Below are positions 18,713 through 31,600 of a stretch of DNA of 64,000 nucleotides, one piece after another. The notes under the pieces are model-generated. The model saw only the letters and a list, made by a program, of their open reading frames with translations. It was not told the origin of the DNA and made no database searches. Position 1 is the first letter of the stretch. Each line of letters begins with the position of its first letter. The stretch is from Zygnema cylindricum (taxonomy: Eukaryota > Streptophyta > Zygnematophyceae > Zygnematales > Zygnemataceae): contig JBBHKE010003573.1 in NCBI GenBank assembly GCA_037447655.1, positions 35,281-99,280 on the forward strand, read 5' to 3'. Position numbers and translations under genes: made by a program.

Positions 18713-20797
18713 ATAACAATTTTTGTTAGCGCTAACAGTTTGTGTAAGTTAGGTAACAATTCTTGTTAACGCTAATAGTTTATGTAATTTAGATAACAAT
18801 TCTTGTTAGCGTTAACAATTTGTGTAAGTTAGGTAACAGTTCCTGTTAGCACTAACAGTTTGTGTAAGTAAGGAAACAATTCCTGTTAGCGCTAACAGTT
18901 TGTGTAAGTTAGGTAACAATTCTTGTTAGCACTAACAATTTTCTATAATTTTGATAACAATTATTGTTAGTTTTAAAACTTTGTGTAAGTTAGGTAGCAA
19001 TTCTTGTTAACGCTAACAGTTTGTGTAAGTTAGGTAACAATTCTTGTTAGTGTTAACATTTTGTGTAATTTTGATAACAATTCCTTTTAGCGCTAACAGT
19101 TTGTGTAAGTTAGATAATAATTCATGTTAGCGCTAATAGTTTGTGTAATTTAGATAACAATTCCTGTTAGCGCAAACAGTGTTTGTTATTTAGATAACAA
19201 TTCTTGTTAGCGCTAACAGTTTGTGTAAATTAGGTGACAATACCCAAAAAGCACTAACAGTTTGTGTAATTTAGATAACAATTTTTGTTAGCGCTAACAG
19301 TTTGTGTAAGTTAGGTAACAATTCCTGTTAGCGCTAACAATTTGTGTAAGTTAGGTAACAATTCCTGTTAGCGCTAACAGTTTGTGTAATTTAGATAACA
19401 ATTCCTGTTAGCGCTAACAGTTTGTGTAAGTTAGGTAACAATTCCTGTTAGCGCTAATAGTTTGTGTAATTTAGATAACAATTCTTGTTAGCCCTAACAG
19501 TTTGTGTAAGTTAGGTAACAATTCCTGTTAGCGCTTACCGTTTGTGTAATTTAGGTAACAATTCTAGTTAGCGCTATTAGTTTATGTAAGTTAGGTAACA
19601 ATTTTTGTTAGCGCTAACAGTTTGTGTAATTTAGATAACAATTCTTGTTAACGCTAAAATTTTGTGTAATTTAGATAACAGTTCATGTTAGCGCTAACAG
19701 TTTGTGTAAATTAGGTAACAATTCCTGTTAACGCTAACAATTTGTGTAATTTAAATAACAATTCCTGTTAGCGCTAACATTTTGTGTAATTTAGATAACA
19801 GTTCCTGTTAGCGCTAACAGTTTGTGTAAGTTGGGTAACAATTATTGTTAGTGCTTACAGTTTGTGTAATTTAGATAACAATTCTTGTTAGCGCTAATAG
19901 TTTGTGTAAGTTAGGTAACAATTCATGTTAAAGCTTACAGTTTGTGTAATTTAGATAATAATTCCTGTTAGCGCTTACAGTTTGTGTAATTTAGATAACA
20001 ATTCTTGTTAGCGTTAATAATTTGTATAAGTTAGGTAACAATTTATGTTAACGCTTACAGTTTTTGTAATTTAGATAACAATTCTTGTTCGAGCTAACGA
20101 TTTGGGTAAGTTAGTTAACCATTCATGCTAGCACAAACAGTTTATGTAATTTAGATAACAATTCCAGTTAGCGCTAACAGTTTGTGTAAGTTAGGTAAAA
20201 ATTCTAGTAAACGCTAATAGTTTGTGTAATTTAGATAACAATTCCAGCTAGCGCTACCTATTTGTGTATTTTAGATAACATTTATTGTTAGCGCTAACAC
20301 TTTGTGTAATTTAGGTAACAATTCCTGTTAGAGCTAATAGTTTGTGTAATTTAGATAACAATTTTTGTTAGCGCTAAGAGTTTGTGTAAGTTAGGTAACA
20401 ATTCTTGTTAGCGCTAACGGTTTGTGTAAGTAAGGTAACATTTCCTATTAGCGCTAACAGTTTGTGTTATTTAGATAACAATTCTTATTTGCGCTAACAG
20501 TTTGTGTTAATAAGGTAACAATTCCTGTAAGCACTAACAGTTTGTGTAATTTAGATAACTATTCTTGTTAGTGCTAAGAGTTTGTGTACGTTAGATAACT
20601 ATTCGTGTTAGCGCTACCAGTTTGTGTAATTTAGAAAACAATTCTTTTTAGCGCTACAGTTTTTGTAGGTTAGGTAAGAATTCCTGTTAGCGCTAGCAGT
20701 TTGTGTAATTTAGATAACAGTTTTTGTTAGCGCTAACAGTTTGTGTAAGTTAGGTAATAATTCTTCTTAGCGCTAACAGTTTGTGTAATTTAGATAA
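18713..20797 (+). repeat. 40-bp satellite, block 1 (plus orientation)
   Basis: About 52 head-to-tail units of 40 bp. Each unit has the 14-bp palindrome TGTTAGCGCTAACA and a second dyad AACAATTCTTGTT overlapping it. Units come in two linked forms, GTAAGTTAGGT and GTAATTTAGAT, mixed along the block. Few indels, so register is kept over long distances. No coding potential. Confidence 0.95.
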
Positions 20798-23700
20798 CGG
20801 TTAGCGATAACAAATTGTGACCTAAATTAAACAAACAATTAGAGATAACAAAAATTGTTACCTAAATTAACCAAACAGTTAGTGATAACAAGAAATGTTA
20901 CCTAAATTACACAAACTGTTAGCGATAACAAGAATTTTTATCTTAATTACAGAAACTGTTAGGGACAACAAAAATTGTAACCTAAATTAACTAAACTGTT
21001 AGTGATAACAAGAATTGTTACCTAAATTACAAAAACTATTAGCAATAACAAAAATTGTTACCTAAGTTACACAAACTGTTAGCGATAACAAGAATTATTA
21101 CAAAAATTACAAAAATTGTTAGCGATAACAAAAATTGTTACCTAAATTACACACACAGTTAGCGCTAAAAAGAATTGTTACCTAAATTACAAAAACTTTT
21201 AGCGATAACAAGAATAGTTACCTAAATAACACAAACAGTTAGCGATAACAAAAATTGTTACCTAAATTACAAAAACAATTAGCGATAACAAAAATTGTTA
21301 CCCAAATTATAAAAACTGTTAGCGATAATGAGAATTGTTACTTAAACTACACAAATTGTTAGCGATAACAAGAATTGTAACCTAAAGTACACAAATTATT
21401 AGAAATAACAAGAATTGTTACCTAATTTAAACAAACTGTTATCTATAACTAGAATGGATACCTAAATTACACAAACTGTTAGCGATAACAAGAATTGTTA
21501 CCTAAATTACATTAAAAGTTATCGATAACAAGAATTATGACCTAAATTACAGAAACTATTAGCGATAACAAGAAATGTTACCTATATTACAAAAATTGTT
21601 AGCGATAACAAGAATTGTTTCCTAAATTACACAAACTGTTAGTGATAACAAGAATTGTTACCTAAATTAACCATACAGTTAACGATAACAGGAATTGTTA
21701 TCTAAATAACACAAACTGTTTGCGCTTACAGGAATTGTTACCTAATTTACACAAACTGTTAGCGAGAACAAGAATTGTTACCTAACTTACACAAATTGTT
21801 AGCGATTACAAGAATTGTTACCTAAAATAAAAAAATTGTTAGCGATAACAAGAATTGTTACCAAAATTTCACAAACAATTAGCGATAACATTAATTATTT
21901 CCTAAAGTACACAAACTATTAGCGATAACAAGAATTGTTACTTAAACTACAAAAATTGTTAGGGATAACAAGAATTGTTACCTAAATTACACAAACAGTT
22001 AGCGATAACAATAATATTTACCTAAATTAACCAAAAAGTTAGCGATAACAGGAATTGTTATTTAAATTACAAAAATTGTTTGCGCTTATAGGAAATGTTT
22101 CCTAACTTACAAAAACAGTTAGCAATAACAAGAATTGTGACCTAATCTACACAAACTTTTAGCATTAACAATAATTGTTACCTTAATTACAAAAACTGTT
22201 AGCGATAACAAGAATTGTTACCTAAATTACATAAACTCTTAGCGATAACAAGAATTGTTACCTAGATTACACAAAGTGTCAGCGAGAACAAGAATTGTTA
22301 CCTAAATTACACAAATTGTTAGTGTTAACAAGAATTGTAACCTAAATTACAAAAACTATTAGCGATAACAAGAATTATTACCTAAATTACACAAACAGTT
22401 AGCGATAACAACAATTGTTTCCTATATTACAGAAACGGTTAGCGATAACAAAAATAATTACCTAAATTAACCAAACAGTTAGCGATAACAATAATTATTA
22501 CCTAAATTACACAAACTGTTAGCGATAACAAGAATTCTCACCTAAATTAACGAAATAGTTAGCGAAAACAGGAACCATTATCTAAATTACACAAACTGTT
22601 TGCGCTTACAGGAAATGTTACCTAACTTACACAAACTGTTAGCGATAACAAGAATTGTTACCTAAATTACAAAAACTGTTAGCGATAACAAGAATTGTTA
22701 CCTAAATTACACAAACTAATATCGATAACAGGAATTATTACCTAAATTACAAAAATTGTTTGCGATAACAAGAATTTTTACCTAAATGACACAAACTATT
22801 AGCGATAACAAGAATTGTTACGTTACTTACACAAATTGTTAGCGTTAACAAGAATTGTAACCTATATTACAAAAACTGTTAGCGATAACAAGAATTGTCA
22901 CCTAAAATACACAAACGGTTAGCGATTAGAAGAATTGTTACCTAAATTACACAAACTGTTAGCGATAACAAAAATTGTTACCTAAATTACAAAAACTAAT
23001 AGCGATAACAAGAATTGTTACCTAACTTACACAAACTGTTAGCGTTAACAAAAATTGTAACCTAAATTACAGAAACAGTTAGCGATAATAAGAATAATTA
23101 CCTAAATTAACCAAACAGTTAGCGATAACAATAATTTTTACGTAAATTACACAAACTGTTAACGATAACAAGAATTCTTACCTAAATTAACGAAATAGTT
23201 AGCGAAAACAGGAACTATTATCTAAATTACACAAACTGTTTGCGCTTACAGGAATTGTTACCTAACTTACACAAACTGTTAGCGATAACAAGAATTGTTA
23301 CCTAAATTACAAAAACTGTTAGAGATAACAAGAATTGTTACCTAAATTACACAAACTAATATCGATAACAAGAATTGATACCTAAATTACCAAAATTGTT
23401 AGCGATAACAAGAATATTTACCTAAATTACACAAATAGCTAGCAATAACAAGAATTGATTCCTAAATGACACAAACTATTAGCGATAACAAGAATTGTTA
23501 CCTAAATTAACCAAACAGTTAGGGATAACAGGAATTGTTATCTAAATTACACAAACTGTTTACGCTTACAAGAATTGTGACCTAAATTACACAAACTGTT
23601 AGCGATAACAATAATTGTTACGTAAATTACAAAAATTGTTAGCGATAACAAGAATTGTTACCTAAATTACACAAACTGTTAGCGATAACAGGAGTTGTTA

Positions 23701-24672
23701 CCTAAATTACACAAACTGTTAGCGATAAGAAGAATTGTTACCTAAATTCAGAAACTGTGAGCGATAACAAGAATTGTGACCTAAATTACACAAACTGTTA
23801 GCGATAACAAGAATTGTTACGTAAATTACAAAAACTGTTAGCGATAACAAAAATTGTTACCTAAATTACACAAACTGTAAGCCATTAGAAGAATTGTTAC
23901 CTAAATTACACAAACAGTTAGCGGTAACAAGAATTGTGACCTAAATTACACAAAGTGTTAGCGATAACAAGAATTGTTACCTAAACTACAAAAACTGTTT
24001 GCGATAACAAGAATTATTACCTAAATTACAAAAACTATTAGCTAAACAAGAATTGTGACCTAAATTACAAAAATTGTTAGCGATAACAAAAATTGTTACC
24101 TAAATTACACAAACTGTTAGCGATAACAAGAATTATTACGTAAATTACAAAAACTGTTAGCGATAACAAAAATTGTTACCTAAATTACACAAACTGTTAG
24201 CGATAACAAGAATTGTTACCTAAATTACACAAACAGTTAGCGATAACAAGAATTGTTACGTAAATTACAAAAACTGTTAGCGATAACAAAAATTGTTACC
24301 TAAATTACACAAATAGTTAGCGATAAGAAAAATTGTTATCTAAATTACACAAACTTTTAGCGATAACAAAAATTGTTACCTAAATTACAAAAACAGTTAG
24401 CAATAACAAGAATTGTGACCTAAAGTACACAAACTGTTAGCTATAACAAGAATTGTTACCTAAATTACACAAACTATTGACGATAACAAGAATTGTGACC
24501 TAAATTACACAAACTGTTAGCGATAACAACAATTGTTACCTAAATTACAAAAACAGTTAGCGATAAAAAAAATTGTAGCCTTAATAACACAAACGATTAG
24601 CGATAACAAGAATTGTTACCTAAATTAACCAAACAGTTAGCGATACCAAAAATTGTTACCTAAATTACACAT
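20798..24672 (-). repeat. 40-bp satellite, block 2 (inverted, broken palindrome)
   Basis: About 97 units of the same 40-bp repeat read on the minus strand. On the plus strand the core is TTAGCGATAACA instead of TTAGCGCTAACA, so the palindrome is interrupted in almost every unit. The neighbouring position reads CCTAAATTAC, that is GTAATTTAGG on the minus strand, a combination uncommon in the plus blocks. The block is therefore a separate subfamily and not a simple inversion of block 1. Confidence 0.95.
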
Positions 24673-25090
24673 TTTGATAGTTAGTGATTTGTTGACAGCT
24701 CACAAGTGTATATATAGCTATGAGCTTTGTTAGCGAAATCATCAATGTTGGTTAGTAAAGTGGGGACCAAAGATGTAGTATTTTAGGGTTGTCGATTAGG
24801 TCATGCACTTTGAATGATATAATGATTATTTGATTATACTTTGATTATACTTTTGTTTATGTGTGATGCATTTGTTTGTTATTATTTATTTATGTTATTT
24901 TATATATGTTTGATATGTATTGTTTATGCATTTGTCCTAGTGTTTGTTTATGTTGATTATTCCATCAAACCTTAGTTATTGTATGTTAAATGGAGGATGC
25001 ATTATAAATGAATATTCATTGGCCTAGCTTCGCTTAGCTTTTTGCATGATAGTTTGGGTGGCTTCTGCGGTCTATTTTAGACCAAAGAAC
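24673..25090. other. Non-satellite AT-rich island
   Basis: About 420 bp without repeat units and without coding potential, rich in TTTGTTTATG-like words. It lies between the inverted satellite block and a copia fragment. Nothing else in the window matches it. It may be flanking DNA carried with the copia fragment. Confidence 0.5.
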
Positions 25091-25645
25091 AACATGGGTT
25101 TCCTCCCCGGGGGTAGGTCCACCAGCTCCCATGTCTGTTCCTTCATAATCGACTTCATCTCGTCGTTGACCGCCTCAATCAAGTGGTTTCTCTCTTGTGA
25201 TGAGAAGGCCTCTTTCATGGTTATAGGCTCCCCTGATGCTGTAGAAAAAGCAAAGTGAGAACCGGTTTGAAGACGACTACTATATCTTCTTCCCCTAAGA
25301 AATTATGAGACTGAAATGGTCTGCAATCTCCGATTTCATGATGCTGAAACTGTTGCAGTATTCGAAGGTGTAGCAGTCTGTTCCTCTGGAGTTTGATGCA
25401 GTGGAGAAGCATCCGTAGCAAGAACAGACGGTGTAGTAGCATAAAGTGTATTTATGGGAAGAGATGGCACCGAAAAATACAACTGTTGTTGGTGGTGTAA
25501 AATGACATACTCATGTTTCTGGTTTTCTGTTGGCGTATCTGTTGCTTTGAACAGATCAACCGAATCCTGTTCATCGTTAATCTGGATATTCCTAGACACA
25601 AAAATGTTTTGTTTATCTAAGATGTACACTCTATATCCCTTTGCT
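25091..25645 (-). pseudogene. Copia family D fragment inside the satellite
   Basis: Matches 8590-9150 of the family D element in the same orientation: the RT N-terminus, the Ser/Thr/Pro-rich linker and the integrase end (KGYRVYILDKQN on the minus strand). Both ends are abrupt; the right end CTATATCCCTTTGC passes directly into satellite TAACTGTTTGTG. It is a small piece without LTRs, left by deletion or rearrangement. Confidence 0.8.
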
Positions 25646-28600
25646 AACTGTTTGTGTAAGTTGGGTAACAATACTTGTTAACGGTAACAATTTGTGTAAG
25701 TTAGGTAACAATTCCTTTTAGCGTTAACATTTTGTGTAATTTTGATAACAATTGTGTAAGCGTTAACAGTTTGTGTAATATAGATAACTATTCCTTTTAG
25801 CGTTAACAGTTTGTGTAAGTTAGATAATAATTCTTGTTAGCGCTAATAGTTTGTGTAATTTAGATAACAATTCTTGTTAACGCTAACAGTTTGTGTAAGT
25901 TAGGTTACAATACCTGTTAGCGCTAACAGTTTGTGTAAGTAAGGAAACAATTCCTGTTAGCGCTAACAGTTTGTGTAATTTAGATTACAATTCTTCTCAG
26001 CGCTAACAATTTGTGTAAATTAGGTGACAATACCAAAAAAACACTAACAGTTTGTGTAATTTAGATAACAATTATTGTTAGCGCTAAGAGTTTGTGTAAG
26101 TTAGGTAACAATTCTTGTTAGCGCTAACTGTTTTTGTAATTTTGATAACAATTATTGTTAGCTTTAAAACTTTGTGTAAGTAAGGTAACAATTCCAATTA
26201 GCGCTAACAGTTTGTGTAAGTTAGGTAACAATTCTGTTAACGCTAATTGTTTGTGTAAGATGGTAACAATTCTTGTTAACGCTAATAGTTTGTGTAAGTT
26301 AGGTGACAATTCTTTTTAGCGTTAACATTTTGTGTAATTTTGATAACAATTCTGTAAGCGTTAACAGTTCATGTAATTTAGATAACTATTCCTTTTAGAG
26401 CTAACAGTTTGTGTAAGTTCGATAATAATTCCTGTTAGCGCTAATAGTTTGTGTAATTTAGATAAAAACTCTTGTTTGCGTTAACAGTTTGTGTAAGTTA
26501 GGTAACAATTCCTGTTAGCGCTTATAGTTTGTGTAATTTAGATAACAATCTTGTTAGCGCTAGCAGTTTGTGTAAGTTAGGTCACAATTCTTGTTAGAGG
26601 CTAACAGTGGTTGTAATTTAGAATACTATTTTTGTTAGTGCTAACAGTTTGTATAATTTAGATAACAATTCTTGTTAGCGCTAAAAATTGGTGTAATTTA
26701 GGTAACAATTCTTGTTTGCGCTAACAGTTTGTGTAATTTAGATATCAATTCTAGTTAGCGCTAACAATTTGTGTAAGTTAGGTGACAATTCATGTTAGCG
26801 CTAATAGTTTGTGTAATTTAGATAACAGTTCTTGTTAGCCCTAGCAGTTTGTGTAAGTTAGGAAACAATTCTTGTTAGCACTTACAGTTTGTGTAATTAA
26901 GGTAACAATTCCAGTTAGCGCTAACATTTTGTGTAAGTTAGGTAACAAATTTTGTTAGCGCTAACAGTTTGTGTAATTTAGAAAACAATTCTTGTTAGCG
27001 CTAACATTTTGTGTAATTTAGATAACAATTCATGTTGGCGCTAACAGTACGTGTAGGTTAGGTAACAATTCCTGTTAAAGCTAAGAGTTTGTGTAATTTA
27101 GATAACAATTTTTGTTAGCGCTAACAATTTGTGTAATTTAGATGACAATTGCTGTGAGCGCTAACAGTTTGTGTAATTTAGATAGCAATTCTTGTTAGCG
27201 TTAACAGATTGTGTAAGTTGGGTAACAATTCATATTAGCGCTAACATTTTGTGTAAGTTATATAACAGTTCATGTTAACGCTAACAGTTTGTGTAATTTA
27301 GATAAAAATTCATGTTAGCGCTATCAATTTGTGTAATTTAGATAACAATTCTTGTTAGCACTAACAGTCTTTGTAATTTAGATAACAACTCTTATTAACG
27401 CTAACAGTTTGTGTAATTTAGATAACAATTTTTGTTCGAGCTAACGATTTGGTTATTAGGTTACAATTCACGTTAGTACAAATAGTTTGTGTAATTTAGA
27501 TAACAACTCCAATTAGCTAACAGTTTTGTAAGTTAGTAAAATTCGTGTAAGCACTAACAATTTGTGGAAGTTAGATAACATTTATTGTTAGCACTAATAG
27601 TTTGTGTAATTTAGATAACAATTTTTGTGAGCGCTAAGAGTTTGTGTAATTTAGGTAACCATTCTTGTTAGCGTTACCAGTTTGTGTAAGTGAGGTAAGA
27701 ATTCGTGTTAGCATTAACGGTTTGTGTAAGTAAGGTAACATTTCCTGTTAGCCCTAACAGTTTGTGTAATTTAGATATCAATTCTAGTTTGCGCTAACAG
27801 TTTGTGTAAGTTAGGTAACAATTCCTGTAAGCGCTAATAGTTTGTGTAATTTAGATAACAATTCTTGTTAGCGCTAACAGTTTGTGTAAGTTAGAAAACA
27901 ATTCCTGTTAGCACTTACAGCTTGTGTAATTTAGGTAACAATTCTCGTTAGCGCTAACAGTTTGTGTAAGTTAGGTAACAATTTTTGTTAGCGCTAACAG
28001 TTTGTGTAATTTAGATAACAATTCTTGTTAGTGCTAACAGTTTGTATAAGTTAGGTAACAATTTTTCTTAGCGCTAACAGTTTGTGTAAGTTAGGTAACA
28101 ATTGTTCTTAGCGCTAACAGTTTGTGTAAGATAGGTAACAATGCTTGTAAGCGCTAACAGTTTTTGTAATTTAGATAACCATTCTCCTTAGCGCTAACAT
28201 TTTGTGTAAGTTAGGTAACAATTGTTGTTAGCGTTAACAATTTGTGAAAGTTAGATAACAATTCTTGTTATCGCTAACAATTTGAGTAATAAAGATAAAA
28301 ATTATTGTTATCGCTAACAGTTTGTGTAATTTAGATAACAATTCTTGTTAGCGCCAATAGTTTGTATTAGTTAGGTAACAATTTTTGTTAGCCCTAACAA
28401 TTTGTGTAATTTTAGATAACAATTCTTGTTAACGCTAACAGTTTGTATATGTAGGTAATAATTATTGTTAGCGCTATCAGTTTCTGTAAGTTAGGTCACA
28501 ATACTTGTTAGCACTAACAATTTGTGTAAGTTAGGTAACAATTGTTCTTAGCTCTAACAGTTAGTGTAAGATAGGTAACAATACTTGTAAGCGCTAACAG

Positions 28601-31600
28601 TTTGTCAATTTTATATAACAATTTTTGTTAGCGCTTACAGTTTGTGTAAAATAGAAAACAATTATTGTCAGTGATAATAGTTTGTGTAAGTTAGGAGACA
28701 ATTCTTGTTAGCAATAACAGTTTGTGTAAGTTAGGTAAAATATCTTGTTTGCGCTAACAATTTGTGTAATTTAGATAACAATATCTGTTAGCGCTAACAG
28801 TTTGTGTAATTTATATTACAATTCTTGTTAGCACTAGCAGTTTGTGTAATTAAGATAACAATTCTTGTTAGCGCTAACAGTTTGTGTAAATTAGGTAACA
28901 ATTTTTGTTTGCGCTAACAATTTGTTTAATTTAGATAACAATATCTGTTAGTGCTAACAGTTTGTGTAATTTATATTACACTTCTTGTTAGCACTATCTG
29001 TTTGTGTAATTAAGATAACAATTCTTGTTAGCGCTAACAATTTGTATAAGTTAGGTAATAATTTTTGTTTGCGCTAATAGTTTGTGTAATTTAGATAAAA
29101 ATTATTGTTAGCGCTAACAGTTTGTGTAATTTAGATAACAATACTTGTGAACTCTAACAATTTGTGTAAATTAGGTGACAATTCTTGTTAGCGGTAAGAG
29201 TTTGTGTAAGTTAGGTTACAATTATTGTTAGCACTAACAGTTTTTGTAATTTAGATAGCAATACTTGTGAGCTATAACAATTTGTGTAAATTAGGTGACA
29301 ATTCTTGTTAGTGGTAACAGTTTGTGTAAGATAGGTAACAATACTTGTAAGCGCTAACAGTTTGTGTATTTTGGATAATAATTTTTGTTAGCACTAACAG
29401 TTTGTGTACATTAGATAATAATTTTTGTCAGCGAAAAAAGTTTGTGTAAGTTAGGAGACAATTCTTGTTAGCAGTAACAAGAATGTGTAAGTTAGGTAAC
29501 AATTCTTGTTTGCACAAACAATTTGTGTAATTTAGATAACAATTTCTGTTAGCGCTAACATTTGTGTTATTTAGTTTACAATTCTTGTTAGCGCTAACAA
29601 TTTGTGTAAGTTAGGTAACAATTCTTATTAACGCTAACAGTTTGTGTAAGTTAGGTAAAAATTGTTATTAGCTCTAACAATTTGTGTAAATTAGAAGACA
29701 ATTCTTGTTAGCGCTAAAAGTTTATATAAGTTAGGTAACAATTCTTGTTAGGGCTAATAGTTTGTGTAATTTAGATAACACTTCTTGTTTGCGCTAACAA
29801 TTTGTGTGAGTTAGGTGACAATTTTTCTTAGCGGTAACAGTCTGTGTAAGTTAGGTAATAATTCTTGTTAGAGCTAACTGTTTGTGAAATTTAGATAACA
29901 ATTTTTTTTAACCCTAAGAGTTTGTGTAAGATAGGTAACAATACTTGTAAGCGATAACAGTGTGTGTATTTTAGATAAGAATTCTTGATAGCGCTAACAG
30001 TTTGTGTAAGTTAGGTAACAATTCTTGTTAGCATTAACAATATGTGAAAGTTAGATGACAATTCTTGTTAGCGCTAACAATTTGTGTAAGTTAGATAACA
30101 CTTCCTGTTAGCGCAAACAATATGTGTAATTTAGAAAACAATTTTTGTTACCCCTAACAGTTTGTGTAATTTAGATAATAATTATTGTTAGCGCTAACGG
30201 TTTGTGTAAGTTAGGCAACAATTCTTGTTAGCGCTTACAATTTGTGTAAGTTAGGTAACAATACTTGTAAATGCTAACAGTTTGTGTAATTTAGAAAACA
30301 ATTATTGTTAGCGCTAACAATTTGTGTTAGTAAGAAAATAATTCTTGTTAGGTCTAATAGATTGTGTACTTTAGATAACAACTTTTGTTAGCGCTTACAA
30401 TTTGTGTAATTTAGATTACAATTCTTGTAAGCATTAGCAGTTTGTGTAATTAAGATAACAATTATTGTTAGCGGTAATAGTTTGTGTAAGTTAGGTAACA
30501 ATTTTTGTTTGCGCAAACAATTTGTGTAATTTAGACAACAATTTTTGTTAGCGCTAACAGTTTGTGTAAGATAGGTAACAATACTTGTAAGCGCTAACAG
30601 TTTGTGTAAGTTAGGAGACAATTCTTGTTAGCAGTAACACTTTGTGTAAGTTAGGTAACAATTCTTGTTTGCACAAACAATTTGTGTAATTTAGATAACA
30701 ACTTCTATTAGCGCTAACATTTGTGTAATTTAGTTTACAATTCTTGTTTGCGCTAACAATTTGTTTAATTTAGACAACAATTTTTGTTAGCGCTAACTAT
30801 TTGTGCAATTTAGATATAAATTTTTGTTAGCGCCCAGTTTGTAAATTAGATAACCCTTTGTTGGCTGGTGGGAATACAAAAGGTAACAGTTTGTGTGGTA
30901 AGATATCAATACTTTTTAGCGCTGATAGTTTATTAATAGTTTAGATAACAATTTTGTTAGGCTAATGGTTGTATTTAGATATTAATTATTGATAGCTCTA
31001 ACTGTTTGTGTAAGTTAGGTAACAATTCTTATTAGTGCTAACAGTTTGTGTAAGTTAGGCAATAGTTTTTGTTAGCGCTAACAATCTGTGTAATTTAGAG
31101 GACAATTCTTGTTAGCGCTAAAAGTTTGTATAAGTTAGGTAACAATTCATGTTAGCGCTAATAGTTTGTGTAAGTTAGGTAACAATTCTAGATAGTGCTA
31201 ACAATCTGTGTAATTTAGATTACACTTATTTATAGCAATAGTATGTATGAGTTAGGCAACAATTTTTGTAAGCGCTAAAAGTTTGTATAAGTTAGGTTAC
31301 AATTCTTGTTAGCGCAAATAGTTTGTGTAAGTTAGGTAACAATTCCTGTTAGCGCTAACAATTTTTGTAATTTAGATTACACTTCTTGTTAGCGCTAACA
31401 ATTTGTGTAGATTTGGTGACAATTTTTGTTAGCGGTAACAGTTTGTGTAAGTTAGGTAACAATTATTGTTAGAGCTAACAGTTTGTGTAATTTAGATAAC
31501 AATTTTTGTTAACCCTAACACTTTGTATAAGATAGGTAACAATACTTGTAAGCGATAACAGTTTGTGTATTATAGATAAAAATTCTTTATAGCGCTAACA

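Noticed and set aside
20798-24672. Simple inversion of a piece of the plus satellite
   Set aside because: The core variant (GCGATAAC) and linked bases differ from both plus blocks almost throughout, so separate homogenisation is needed.
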